From: Paracoccaceae bacterium
GTDB lineage: Bacteria > Pseudomonadota > Alphaproteobacteria > Rhodobacterales > Rhodobacteraceae
Direction: 5' to 3'
Length of the DNA stretch: 64,000 bases
Assembly: GCA_020622085.1 (NCBI GenBank)
Contig: JAHRYM010000001.1
Coordinates: forward strand, 2,087,620-2,151,619
Shown here in pieces: positions 52,138 to 60,157 of this stretch. The position numbers and the translations under genes are program-made. Under the pieces are notes generated by a model. That model searched no databases. It saw only the letters and a program-made list of their open reading frames with translations, and was not told the DNA's origin. The number at the start of each line of letters is the position of its first letter. Positions within the stretch are counted from its first letter, which is position 1.

Positions 52138-52608
52138 ATGAGCAAGAGCCTGAAACGGGTCGAGACAGCGCTGGCCAGCGCAGGTCTGGCCACTGACATC
52201 CGGGAAATGCAGGCCTCGACCCGGACTGCGGCGGATGCGGCGGCGGCGGTGGGGTGCGGCGTCGACCAGATCGTGAAGTCGATCATCTTCCGGGGCGAAG
52301 AAACTGGCCATGTCGTGCTGTTCCTGACTGCGGGCGGCAACCGTGTCGACGACGCCAAGGCCAGCGCGGTGGCCGGGCAACCGCTGGGCAAGGCCGATGC
52401 CGACCTGATCCGTGCGGAAACCGGATTTGCCATCGGGGGCGTGTCACCCATCGGGCATCTTACGCCGGTGACGGCCTATCTCGACCCGCGGGTGCTGGAT
52501 TTCGATACCGTCTGGGCCGCTGCGGGAACGCCGCGCCACGTCTTTGCCATCAAACCGGACGATCTCCTGCGGCTGACCGGCGCGAAAGTCGCGGAATTCG
52601 TGGGCTGA
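52138..52608 (+). CDS. YbaK/EbsC-family prolyl-tRNA deacylase-like protein
   Basis: A trans-editing domain protein that hydrolyses mischarged tRNA (156 aa). Family features: STRTAADAAAAVGCGVDQIVKSIIF (with the conserved Lys), LFLTAGGNRVDDAKASAV, ETGFAIGGVSPIGH (GGVSP motif) and a C-terminal FAIKPDDLLRLTGAKVAEF. ATG 52138 with GGGGCAGGA in front is chosen; an ATG at 52114 lacks a ribosome site. Confidence 0.9.
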   Translation: MSKSLKRVETALASAGLATDIREMQASTRTAADAAAAVGCGVDQIVKSIIFRGEETGHVVLFLTAGGNRVDDAKASAVAGQPLGKADADLIRAETGFAIGGVSPIGHLTPVTAYLDPRVLDFDTVWAAAGTPRHVFAIKPDDLLRLTGAKVAEFVG

Positions 52609-52661
52609 CGCCCGGGTGGGATCGGCAGTTCGGCGCCGATCGGCCCCAGGCTCGGGGCATT

Positions 52662-52680
52662 ATGTGAATTTCATTTACAT
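52662..52680. promoter_or_regulatory. Upstream copy of a 19-bp dyad (ATGTGAA-N5-TTTACAT)
   Basis: ATGTGAA and TTTACAT are separated by five bases; the second half-site differs from a perfect palindrome at one position. The same dyad recurs 59 bases downstream, in front of the DUF2852 gene. Confidence 0.55.
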
Positions 52681-52720
52681 CACCTCTTGAACCGGGGCCG
52701 ATGCTCTCCGATCTCTTGCC

Positions 52721-52739
52721 ATGTGAAGCCAATTCACAT
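52721..52739. promoter_or_regulatory. Downstream copy of the 19-bp dyad (ATGTGAA-N5-TTCACAT)
   Basis: A perfect palindrome ATGTGAA-GCCAA-TTCACAT, extended by C and G on the outside. It lies 27 bases before the DUF2852 start codon. Two spaced copies suggest cooperative binding of a dimeric regulator. Confidence 0.6.
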
Positions 52740-52766
52740 GCTGATCACACGAACGGAGGGTTTTCG

Positions 52767-53165
52767 ATGACGGCAATCACTGCCTGGCCCGGTCGGGCCG
52801 AAACCTGGCTTGATGAGCGCGGCAAGGGCGCATGGATCGCTGCCACGATCCTTGGCTTTGTGGTTTTCTGGCCGCTGGGGCTTGCGCTTCTGGCCTACAT
52901 GATCTGGAGCAAACGCATGTTCAGGAACGGCTGTTCGCATCGCCGCAACGCGGCATGGGGTTCGCGCCACGCATTCCGGTCCTCGGGGAACGCGGCCTTT
53001 GACGCCTACAAGGCCGACACGCTTGACCGGCTCGAGCAGGAGCAATCGGAATTCGAGGCTTTCCTCAAGCGTCTGCGCGAGGCCAAGGACAAGGCCGAAT
53101 TCGACGATTACATGGCCGAGCGGGCGCGGGCAGCCGCCAGAGCCGACGCGGGCAGCCGCGACTGA
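52767..53165 (+). CDS. DUF2852 family membrane protein
   Basis: A 132-aa protein starting at ATG 52767 with GGAGGG seven bases upstream. There is one transmembrane helix (residues about 22-43, AWIAATILGFVVFWPLGLALLAYMIW), then a Cys/Arg-rich stretch, a Ser/Gly linker and a charged helical or coiled-coil C-terminus (YKADTLDRLEQEQSEFEAFL and on). This matches DUF2852, common in alpha-proteobacteria and of unknown function. The paired dyads upstream indicate specific regulation. Confidence 0.88.
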   Translation: MTAITAWPGRAETWLDERGKGAWIAATILGFVVFWPLGLALLAYMIWSKRMFRNGCSHRRNAAWGSRHAFRSSGNAAFDAYKADTLDRLEQEQSEFEAFLKRLREAKDKAEFDDYMAERARAAARADAGSRD

Positions 53166-53450
53166 CCGGCAGACCGAGGCCGAACAGGCCGGCTCCGCTG
53201 CGCGGGGCTGGCCATTTCATGGACCGGCGCAGTCCCGGCCCATCGGATCCAGCCTGTCACGGAACCCCGGCCCGCCCGATCCGCCGGGCCGTTTCCATGA
53301 CCGCCACTGCGAACGGGGCGGCGACACCTTGTGCAGAGATCACAGTTTTTCTTGTCTTCCGCCGTTTCAAGTCGCTAACATCGCGTCCATATCTGCAACG
53401 ACACTTACACTGACGGCCTCCTACCCAGCTCAGACGGGCAACCTGAAATC

Positions 53451-54365
53451 ATGCGTCATTCGCTTCCCGTTGCGCCGCAATTCTATGTGACGGCCCCGCA
53501 GCCCTGCCCCTATCTCGAGGGCCGGTCCGAACGGAAGCTGTTCACCGCATTGCAGGGCGAGAGTGCGGAGCGCCTGAACGACACCCTGTCCAAGCAGGGC
53601 TTCCGTAGGTCGCAGAACGTGCTTTACCGGCCATCCTGCACGGATTGCTCGGCCTGCATGTCGGCACGCATCCGGGTGGCGGACTTCAAGCCCAACAAGG
53701 CCCAGCGCCGCGCGCTGAAGAAAAACAGCCAGTTGCAGCGCGAGGCGACAAGCCCCTGGGCCACCGAGGAACAATATGCCCTGTTCCGCCAGTATCTTGA
53801 CAGCCGCCATTCGGACGGCGGCATGTCGGACATGGATATCTTCGAATTTGCCGCAATGATCGAGGAGACGCCGATCCGCACCCGGGTGATCGAATATACC
53901 CGGTCACCCGACAGGCCCGGCGACCGACGCCCGCTTGTCGGCGTCTGCCTGACGGACGTGCTGGATGACGGGCTGTCGCTGGTCTACAGCTTCTATCTGC
54001 CCGACCTCGAACAGCAGAGCCTTGGCACCTTCATCATCCTTGATCATGTCGAGATCGCGCGTCGGGCCGGTCTTCCCTACGTCTATCTGGGCTACTGGGT
54101 GCCCGGCAGCCGCAAGATGGACTACAAGGCCCGTTTCAGCGCGCTGGAAATCTACAAGGGCGGGCGCTGGATCGACATAGGCGATCCGCAAAGCCATTCG
54201 GGGGAATCGCATCCGCTGTCGATCGACCCGATCGCCGAACAGGTCGCCCGGATAGCCCTGCCCGACACCCAAGCCGAAAAGAAACCTGCCGCAGGCCTTG
54301 CCCGTGACGGCAGACCCGGCACCCGAGTCCGGCGCCACCCGCTTGAACTGCGGGACGACGGCTAG
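53451..54365 (+). CDS. bpt: Aspartate/glutamate leucyltransferase (bacterial ATE1-type aminoacyl-tRNA-protein transferase)
   Basis: An N-end-rule enzyme adding an amino acid from its tRNA to acidic N-termini, marking proteins for ClpS-ClpAP (304 aa). The N-terminal ATE domain has Cys19 in QPCPYL and the CTDCSAC cluster (Cys63, 66, 69) that in related enzymes binds iron-sulfur or heme. The C-terminal GNAT-like domain has [19 protein letters not shown] and [18 protein letters not shown]. Alpha-proteobacterial members are generally of the leucyl Bpt kind, which is why I use that name; the annotation arginyltransferase is also common. A 35-residue basic tail ends the protein. Confidence 0.9.
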   Translation: MRHSLPVAPQFYVTAPQPCPYLEGRSERKLFTALQGESAERLNDTLSKQGFRRSQNVLYRPSCTDCSACMSARIRVADFKPNKAQRRALKKNSQLQREATSPWATEEQYALFRQYLDSRHSDGGMSDMDIFEFAAMIEETPIRTRVIEYTRSPDRPGDRRPLVGVCLTDVLDDGLSLVYSFYLPDLEQQSLGTFIILDHVEIARRAGLPYVYLGYWVPGSRKMDYKARFSALEIYKGGRWIDIGDPQSHSGESHPLSIDPIAEQVARIALPDTQAEKKPAAGLARDGRPGTRVRRHPLELRDDG

Positions 54366-54699
54366 GGTCGCCTGCCCCGGACCCGATCGGCATGGGCGGG
54401 GATTCGATCTTTCGACGAATGCGCATGCCTGCCCGTCTGGACCGCGCATCCGTGCGGCCGCCACTGGGCCCCGCCCTTGCCGCGCCAGAGGCCGCCTGGC
54501 GGCTGCCGGAGACGACGGACAGGGAAGCGCGGAATTTCACACCCCTTGCGATTTACGTTTCTTTCGCGCCAATGGCCGCTTCCGCAACTATGATGCCGCA
54601 AATTCGACATCCACGATACTTTATTCCCGAATTTCCCGGTTGACCCCTCGGACGGCACATCTTATGGTCCGCCGCACAGCAGCAAGAGGCGCCTGAAGG
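54366..54699. other. Non-coding region between bpt and the ilvBN leader
   Basis: 334 bases with no convincing gene; the short open frames have no ribosome site and unlikely composition. The right end carries the ilv leader promoter (54640-54668). The stretch 54550-54640 is more A+T-rich than average, as expected near a promoter. Confidence 0.45.
54640..54668 (+). promoter_or_regulatory. Promoter of the ilvBN leader
   Basis: TTGACC (54640-54645), 17-base spacer, TATGGT (54663-54668). Transcription would start near 54675, giving a leader of about 170 nt with the leader peptide, two exclusive hairpins and then ilvB. Confidence 0.55.
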
Positions 54700-54747
54700 A
54701 TGGCACGGATCGTTATTCTTGTAGGGACTTTGCGCATGGGCCGCTGA
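54700..54747 (+). CDS. ilvBN leader peptide (attenuation control peptide)
   Basis: A 15-codon frame encoding MARIVILVGTLRMGR, with the consecutive branched-chain run Ile-Val-Ile-Leu-Val at codons 4-8 and a further Leu at codon 11. It lies between a promoter and a rho-independent terminator directly upstream of acetolactate synthase, the exact architecture of ribosome-mediated attenuators. Scarcity of charged Ile/Val/Leu tRNA would stall the ribosome at 54709-54723. A weak GAAGG precedes the ATG, with AGAGG further up. Confidence 0.75.
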   Translation: MARIVILVGTLRMGR

Positions 54748-54774
54748 AGGCAGACCATCGTGGTTCCCATGCGC
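54732..54774 (+). promoter_or_regulatory. Candidate antiterminator hairpin of the ilv attenuator
   Basis: GCGCATGGG (54732-54740, inside the last leader codons) pairs perfectly with CCCATGCGC (54766-54774). The 3' arm takes the first two bases of the terminator stem, so the two hairpins compete. A ribosome stalled at the Ile/Val/Leu codons would leave the 5' arm free; one at the stop codon would cover it. Confidence 0.55.
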
Positions 54775-54800
54775 CCCCGAAGATGCTTCGGGGGCTTTTT
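54773..54800 (+). terminator. Attenuator terminator upstream of ilvB
   Basis: A perfect 10-bp stem GCCCCCGAAG/CTTCGGGGGC (54773-54782 and 54786-54795) with a 3-base loop is followed by TTTTT. It lies 26 bases after the leader peptide stop and 45 bases before the ilvB ATG. Confidence 0.9.
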
Positions 54801-54844
54801 GTTGGTGAGGGGGCACAGGCCCGAATGTGGATGATGGAGAACGG

Positions 54845-56602
54845 ATGATGTCGCGGACGATGACCGGCGCGAAGATGGTGGTGCAGGCGCTGAAGGATCA
54901 GGGGGTCGAGGTGGTCTTCGGTTATCCCGGCGGCGCGGTGCTTCCCATCTATGACGAGATCTTCCAGCAGAACGAAATCCGCCACATCCTTGTCCGCCAC
55001 GAACAGGGCGCCGTCCACATGGCGGAAGGCTATGCCCGCTCGACCGGCAAGCCCGGCGTCGTGCTGGTGACTTCGGGCCCCGGCGCCACGAACGCCGTCA
55101 CCGGCCTGACCGACGCGCTGCTGGATTCGATCCCGCTGGTTGTTCTGTCCGGCCAGGTTCCGACCTTCATGATCGGCACCGACGGCTTCCAGGAGGCCGA
55201 CACCATCGGCATCACCCGCCCCTGCACGAAACACAACTGGCTGGTAAAGGACACCGACAAGCTGTCCGAGACCATCCATCAGGCCTTCCACGTCGCCGTC
55301 TCGGGCCGTCCGGGACCGGTGCTGATCGACATTCCGAAAGACGTGCAGTTTGCCACCGGGCATTACACGCAGCAACGCGAGACCCGCGTCGATCATTACC
55401 AGCCGAAGGTGAAGGGCGACATTGAGGCCATCACCCGGCTGGTCGAGTTGATCGAGACGGCCGAACGCCCGGTCTTCTATACCGGTGGCGGCGTCATCAA
55501 CTCGGGCCTCGGCGCGAGCCAGCTCCTGCGCGAACTGGTCGAGGCGACCGGATTCCCGATCACCTCGACGCTGATGGGTCTTGGCGCCTACCCGGCCTCG
55601 GGCAAGAACTGGCTCGGGATGCTGGGGATGCACGGGCTTTACGAGGCGAACCTCGCCATGCACGACTGCGACCTGATGATCAACATCGGCGCGCGCTTCG
55701 ACGACCGGATCACCGGCCGGATCCCCGATTTCAGCCCGCGGTCCCGCAAGGCGCATATCGACATCGACCCGTCGTCGATCAACAAGGTCATCCGGGTCGA
55801 CATCCCGATCGTGGGCGACGTCGGCCATGTTCTGGAAGACCTGCTCAAGGTCTGGAAGGCACGCGGCCGCAAGGTCAACAAGGAAGGCCTTGCGCGCTGG
55901 TGGACGCAGATCGAGAAGTGGAAGGCCAAGAAATGCCTGACCTACAAGCCATCAGACACCGCGATCAAGCCGCAGTATGCGCTGGAACGCCTTGAAGCCC
56001 TGACCCGCGGGCGCGACCGCTACATCACGACCGAAGTGGGCCAGCACCAGATGTGGGCGGCGCAGTTCCTGCACTTCGACGCCCCGAACCGCTGGATGAC
56101 GAGCGGTGGCCTTGGCACCATGGGCTACGGCCTGCCCGCGAGTATCGGCGTGCAGATCGCCCACCCCGATGCGCTGGTGATCAACGTCGCGGGCGAGGCA
56201 TCCTGGCTGATGAACATGCAGGAAATGGGCACGGCGATGCAGTTCCGCGCGCCGGTCAAGCAGTTCATCCTGAACAACGAACGCCTGGGCATGGTGCGCC
56301 AGTGGCAGCAATTGCTGCATGGCGAGCGGTATTCGCATTCCTGGTCGGAAAGCCTGCCCGATTTCGTCAAGCTGGCCGAGGCCTTCGGTTGCAAGGGTAT
56401 CCGCTGCGACGATCCCGCGAAGCTGGACGACGCGATCCAGGAGATGCTGGATTATGATGGCCCGGTGATCTTCGACTGCCTGGTTGAGCGGCACGAGAAC
56501 TGTTTCCCGATGATCCCGAGCGGCAAGCCGCACAACGAGATGCTTCTGGGCGATGCCTCGACCGAAGGCGCGATCCAGGCCGGCGGCGCGGTGCTGGTCT
56601 GA
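54845..56602 (+). CDS. ilvB: Acetolactate synthase, large (catalytic) subunit
   Basis: A ThDP- and FAD-dependent enzyme for the first common step of valine, leucine and isoleucine synthesis (585 aa from ATG 54845, preceded by GGAGAA; GTG 54827 is a less likely start). The N-terminal activating Glu is in VRHEQGAVHMAEGYAR, with the FAD-binding middle domain and the C-terminal ThDP site INVAGEASWLMNMQEMG followed by NNERLGMVRQWQQLLHGERY. The pyrophosphate-metal motif reads GEAS where most family members have GD(G/A)S; similar sequences occur in Rhodobacterales, so this is probably lineage-specific. Controlled by the upstream attenuator and followed by ilvN. Confidence 0.95.
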   Translation: MMSRTMTGAKMVVQALKDQGVEVVFGYPGGAVLPIYDEIFQQNEIRHILVRHEQGAVHMAEGYARSTGKPGVVLVTSGPGATNAVTGLTDALLDSIPLVVLSGQVPTFMIGTDGFQEADTIGITRPCTKHNWLVKDTDKLSETIHQAFHVAVSGRPGPVLIDIPKDVQFATGHYTQQRETRVDHYQPKVKGDIEAITRLVELIETAERPVFYTGGGVINSGLGASQLLRELVEATGFPITSTLMGLGAYPASGKNWLGMLGMHGLYEANLAMHDCDLMINIGARFDDRITGRIPDFSPRSRKAHIDIDPSSINKVIRVDIPIVGDVGHVLEDLLKVWKARGRKVNKEGLARWWTQIEKWKAKKCLTYKPSDTAIKPQYALERLEALTRGRDRYITTEVGQHQMWAAQFLHFDAPNRWMTSGGLGTMGYGLPASIGVQIAHPDALVINVAGEASWLMNMQEMGTAMQFRAPVKQFILNNERLGMVRQWQQLLHGERYSHSWSESLPDFVKLAEAFGCKGIRCDDPAKLDDAIQEMLDYDGPVIFDCLVERHENCFPMIPSGKPHNEMLLGDASTEGAIQAGGAVLV

Positions 56603-56668
56603 CGGCAGACCCCGGGGGCACGACCGGTCGTGCCCCTCATGTTCATCAGAAAGACGAAGGCAGGGACA

Positions 56669-57232
56669 ATGTCCGCACTCAACATCAAGAAAGGCGCGTC
56701 AAGCCATTCGGCCTATGACCTGCGCGATCCGCATTCCGAAGCGGTCGAGACCCACACGCTTGCTGTGCTCGTCGACAACGAAGCGGGCGTTCTGGCCCGC
56801 GTGATCGGCCTGTTTTCGGGGCGGGGCTACAACATCGAAAGCCTGACCGTGGCCGAGATCGACCACAAGGGCCACCGGTCACGGATCACCGTGGTCACGC
56901 GCGGCACGCCGGCGGTGATCGACCAGATCAAGGCCCAGCTCGGGCGGCTGGTGCCTGTCCACGAAGTGCACGACCTGACGGTTGACGGGCCTTCGGTGGA
57001 ACGCGAACTTGGCCTGCTGAAGGTGGTCGCCACAGGGGAGAAGCGGATCGAATCCCTGCGTCTGGCCGAGATATTTCGCGCCAGCGTCGTCGATTCCACG
57101 CTGGAAAGCTTCGTCTTCGAAATCACCGGCGCGCCCGACAAGATCGACGCGTTTGCCGAACTGCTGCGCCCCCTGGGACTGTCTGAGGTCGCGCGCACGG
57201 GCGTTGCTGCATTGTCCCGCGGTTTTGCCTGA
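56669..57232 (+). CDS. ilvN: Acetolactate synthase, small (regulatory) subunit
   Basis: The ACT-domain subunit that confers valine feedback on IlvB (187 aa from ATG 56669). The first ACT domain reads HTLAVLVDNEAGVLARVIGLFSGRGYNIESL (about residues 30-60), and the IlvH/IlvN-type C-terminal domain includes ERELGLLKVVATG and FVFEITGAPDKIDAF. The length is close to the usual 160-190 aa. It follows ilvB after 66 bases and shares its leader control. Confidence 0.94.
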   Translation: MSALNIKKGASSHSAYDLRDPHSEAVETHTLAVLVDNEAGVLARVIGLFSGRGYNIESLTVAEIDHKGHRSRITVVTRGTPAVIDQIKAQLGRLVPVHEVHDLTVDGPSVERELGLLKVVATGEKRIESLRLAEIFRASVVDSTLESFVFEITGAPDKIDAFAELLRPLGLSEVARTGVAALSRGFA

Positions 57233-57310
57233 TTTTTGCCACGATCAAGCGCCCTAACCTTTTCTCAATAGGCGGCGCGCATCATGCCTGCAGAATGTTG
57301 AGGACGGGGC

Positions 57311-57535
57311 ATGAGCGAAGCGACAAAGAAAAGTGATCCCCAGGCGGCAGAGCCATCCGAGGCTCTGGCGCAGTGGCAGGCACAGGAACAGGCGGCGCAG
57401 CCTCTGGATACCGAGGTGCCACCAGCGGCAGATCCGCGGCGGGATGAATGGCGAATGCCGTCGGGCTGGTGGATTGCTCCAGCCATCGTCACAGGGATCT
57501 GGCTCTGGGTCCGGCTCTTTCGGCTCATCTTCTGA
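57311..57535 (+). CDS. Small hypothetical membrane protein, 74 aa
   Basis: An acidic, Gln/Ala-rich N-terminal half (residues 1-45) followed by one transmembrane helix, GWWIAPAIVTGIWLWVRLF (about 52-70). A GAGGACGGGG purine tract precedes the ATG. The tail-anchored layout and ribosome site support a real gene; I recognise no family. It lies alone between ilvN and the convergent histidine kinase gene. Confidence 0.6.
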   Translation: MSEATKKSDPQAAEPSEALAQWQAQEQAAQPLDTEVPPAADPRRDEWRMPSGWWIAPAIVTGIWLWVRLFRLIF

Positions 57536-57550
57536 CCCGCGCCGGTCGCA

Positions 57551-58885
57551 CTATCGGCCCAGCACGATTTCCGCCTTCAGCCCGCCCAGCGTCTCGCTGT
57601 CGCTCAGCCTTAGCGATCCGCCGTGGCTGCGCACGATGTCGGCGGTGATCGACAGACCGAGCCCCACGCCGCCGCCGCGATTCTGGTTGCGCGACTGGTC
57701 AAGCCGGGTGAAGGGCTTCAGCGCCTCTTCTCGCTGATCGCGCGGAATGCCGGGGCCATCATCCTCGACCGTGAAGCGGACCGAACGTTCAAGGATCGTC
57801 ACCGACAGATCGGCACGATGCCCATAGCGCAGGGCATTGCCGATCAGGTTGTCAAGCGCCCGGCGCAGCGCCACCCGGCTCAGCCGCGCCGTTCCCGCCC
57901 CCTCCACCGCAACCAGCGCCACCTGCATGCCGGTGCGGCGGTAGTCGGCAACGATCCCGCGCAGGAATTCGACGGGGTCGATTTCCTCGGCCGGATCGAC
58001 CTCGGCCGAGGCCCGCGCGAAGTCGAGGAATGCATCCAGCATCCGCTGCATCTCATCGACATCGGCCAGAAGCGCCGGCACTTCCTCGTCGTCGATCATC
58101 GACAGCCCCAGCCGCAACCGCGTAAGCGGTGTGCGCAGGTCATGGCTGACCCCGGAAAGCAGCAGCGTGCGCTGTTCGATCTGCCGCTCGATCCGGTTGC
58201 GCATGTCCAGAAAGGCATTTCCCGCGATCCGCACCTCTGTCGCGCCCGTCGGTCGGTAGGGAACGGTCCGGCCGCGCCCGAAGGCCTCGGCGGCCAGAGC
58301 CATGCGCCGGATCGGTCGCAACTGGTTGCGCAGGAAGATGATCGCAATCACCGTCATCAACAGGCTTGTCGCCACCATCAGCACCAGAAGCTGATGCGGG
58401 TTGCTGGCGGAGACCTGCCCCCGGTCGAACCGCATCAGAAGCGGTCCCTTGGGAGTGTCGATCACAAGGTTGACGTTGCGCAGATCCCAGAGATCGATCG
58501 CCCGCACCCCCGGTACCAGCGTGCGAAGCCGGTCGATGATCACCCGCCCCGACAGATCGTAGAACACCCGCCGGTCCCCCGGCGCAGGCGAAAATGGCGG
58601 GATCTCGACCTGAAGCGCCAGGGGTGTTGCCGTCTGCCGTGCCGTTTCAAGCCCGGAAAGCGGGTCGGGGGCGCGGTTGAACAGGTGTAGCGCCAGCGCG
58701 ATCTCGAGCGCGATGTTGTCGGTCATCTGCCGCGTCACCCCCTCGAAGTGGCGCTGCAGGAAGGTGACGGAGACCACAAGCTGGATGGCCACCACCGGCA
58801 GGATGAGAATCAGCGCCGCCCGGCCATAAAGACCGCGTGGCATCAGCCGCTTGAGCCAGTCGAACCGGAAGGTGGTGATCCGCAT
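57551..58885 (-). CDS. Envelope-type sensor histidine kinase (EnvZ-like)
   Basis: A membrane histidine kinase of 444 aa from ATG 58885. Helix 1 (about 19-39), a periplasmic loop (about 40-155), helix 2 (about 158-180, LLVLMVATSLLMTVIAIIFL) and a HAMP domain follow. The phosphoacceptor H box is LSGVSHDLRTPLTRLRLGL (about 240), and the ATP-binding domain has an N box (DNLIGNALRYGH), G1 (VEDDGPGIP) and G2 (GGGVGLGLSI). The order resembles EnvZ. No response regulator gene is adjacent in the window, so its partner is elsewhere. The ribosome site is weak, so the true start may differ. Confidence 0.88.
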   Translation of the reverse strand: MRITTFRFDWLKRLMPRGLYGRAALILILPVVAIQLVVSVTFLQRHFEGVTRQMTDNIALEIALALHLFNRAPDPLSGLETARQTATPLALQVEIPPFSPAPGDRRVFYDLSGRVIIDRLRTLVPGVRAIDLWDLRNVNLVIDTPKGPLLMRFDRGQVSASNPHQLLVLMVATSLLMTVIAIIFLRNQLRPIRRMALAAEAFGRGRTVPYRPTGATEVRIAGNAFLDMRNRIERQIEQRTLLLSGVSHDLRTPLTRLRLGLSMIDDEEVPALLADVDEMQRMLDAFLDFARASAEVDPAEEIDPVEFLRGIVADYRRTGMQVALVAVEGAGTARLSRVALRRALDNLIGNALRYGHRADLSVTILERSVRFTVEDDGPGIPRDQREEALKPFTRLDQSRNQNRGGGVGLGLSITADIVRSHGGSLRLSDSETLGGLKAEIVLGR

Positions 58886-58989
58886 TTTACAAGAATAGCC
58901 GCCTTCGGCACGGATTTGAATGCAGCCATTTCGCTTGTGCAGGACCTGTGCTGCTGCCAACAATGCCGCGTTGCAGACGGAGACCGGAA

Positions 58990-59889
58990 ATGACACCCCT
59001 GCCCGGCAAGATCTTCGAGGCCGCCCCCGGCCTGCGCGGCCTTCTGGCCGACAATCCCTCGCCGATGACGGGCCGCGGCACCATTAGCTGGATCGTTGGC
59101 GAAGGCGACGTGGCGCTGGTCGACCCCGGCCCCGAGGACGCGGCCCACGCCCGCGCCCTGCGCGAGGCTCTGGGACGCGAGCGGATCACAACAATCCTTG
59201 TCACCCACGCCCACCGGGATCACTCCGGCCTTGCCCGCCATCTGGCGCAGGAATGGCGGGCCCCCGTCCTTGCCTTCGGCGACGCGACCGCCGGCCGCTC
59301 GCCCCACATGGCGGAACTGGCCGCGCGGGCGGAGCTGCCGCAAGGCGAAGGCACCGACGCGGGCTTTCGTCCCGACGTTACCCTGGCGGATGGTGAAATC
59401 ATCGAGGACCGGTCCTGGCGGCTCGAGGCGCTCCATACGCCGGGCCATTTCGGCAACCACATGTGCTTTGCCATGGGCCGGGACATTCTTTGCGGTGATC
59501 TTGCGATGGCATGGTCCACGACAATCGTCGCGCCGCCCGACGGGGATGTTGCGCAGTATCTGGCCTCGCTTCGCCGGCTTGCCGCGCGCGCGCCGGCACG
59601 GCTATTGCCCGCCCATGGCGCCGCCATCGACCGGCCCGCAGAACGCATCGCGGAACTGATCAGCCACCGCGGGCACCGCGAGGCCCAGATCCTTGCGGCA
59701 CTGGCGACCGGCCCGGCCAACGCCGACACCCTGGCACTCCGGATCTACACCGATATTCCGTCCACCCTGATGGGCGCCGCCGCCATGAGCGTCCTTGCGC
59801 ACCTTGTTGATCTTGCTGAACGAAACCTTGTTTCCCTCATCGACCCGCCTTCACGCCAAGCCCGGTTCGAACGCGACGCGACAAGTTGA
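58990..59889 (+). CDS. MBL-fold metallo-hydrolase (LACTB2-like)
   Basis: A zinc-dependent hydrolase of 299 aa from ATG 58990 (CGGAGACCGGAA in front). Zinc ligands: VTHAHRDHSGLARH, LEALHTPGHFGNHMCF and the Asp of ILCGDLAMAW. The C-terminal winged-helix-like part, HREAQILAALATGPANADTLALRIY, matches the LACTB2/beta-lactamase-like 2 family, whose animal member is an RNA endonuclease. The substrate is not known here. It is transcribed divergently from the histidine kinase gene. Confidence 0.88.
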   Translation: MTPLPGKIFEAAPGLRGLLADNPSPMTGRGTISWIVGEGDVALVDPGPEDAAHARALREALGRERITTILVTHAHRDHSGLARHLAQEWRAPVLAFGDATAGRSPHMAELAARAELPQGEGTDAGFRPDVTLADGEIIEDRSWRLEALHTPGHFGNHMCFAMGRDILCGDLAMAWSTTIVAPPDGDVAQYLASLRRLAARAPARLLPAHGAAIDRPAERIAELISHRGHREAQILAALATGPANADTLALRIYTDIPSTLMGAAAMSVLAHLVDLAERNLVSLIDPPSRQARFERDATS

Positions 59890-59949
59890 AGATTTTGTCG
59901 CTATGCCTCTGGACGCCCCCGGCAAGCCTTGCTATAGCACCCCCCGTGT

Positions 59950-60024
59950 TCCGGCGTAGCTCAGCGGTAGAGCAGTTGACTGTTAATCAATTGGTCGTAG
60001 GTTCGATCCCTACCGCCGGAGCCA
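59950..60024 (+). tRNA. tRNA-Asn (anticodon GTT)
   Basis: A 75-nt cloverleaf: acceptor TCCGGCG pairs with CGCCGGA, D arm GCTCAGCGGTAGAGC, anticodon loop CTGTTAA (GTT), T arm GTAGGTTCGATCCCTAC, then G and encoded CCA. It is the last core gene before the accessory region and a plausible integration target. Confidence 0.97.
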
Positions 60025-60054
60025 AAATCTCATAGAGATTACAAGATGATAAAG

Positions 60055-60076
60055 GCCGCCTCGAAGGGCGGCTTTT
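60055..60076 (+). terminator. Rho-independent terminator after tRNA-Asn
   Basis: GCCGCC (60055-60060) pairs with GGCGGC (60067-60072) around TCGAAG, followed by TTTT. Confidence 0.7.
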
Positions 60077-60134
60077 GTCGTTTTCAGGGCGTTTTGCAAC
60101 GATTTTGCAACGCGGACGCCTCGCCGTTTAAACA

Positions 60135-60152
60135 CGGGGGCTTTCGCCCCCG
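60135..60152 (-). terminator. Terminator of the 172-aa accessory gene
   Basis: On the minus strand CGGGGGC-GAAA-GCCCCCG, a 7-bp stem with a stable GAAA tetraloop, is followed by TGTTTAAA. It lies 5 bases after the stop codon of the gene at 60158. Confidence 0.6.
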
Positions 60153-60157
60153 ATGTA

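Noticed and set aside
52720-52740. CRP-type site (TGTGA...TCACA) upstream of DUF2852
   Set aside because: The half-sites are seven bases apart rather than the six of CRP sites, and the second copy does not keep TCACA; a different regulator is more likely.
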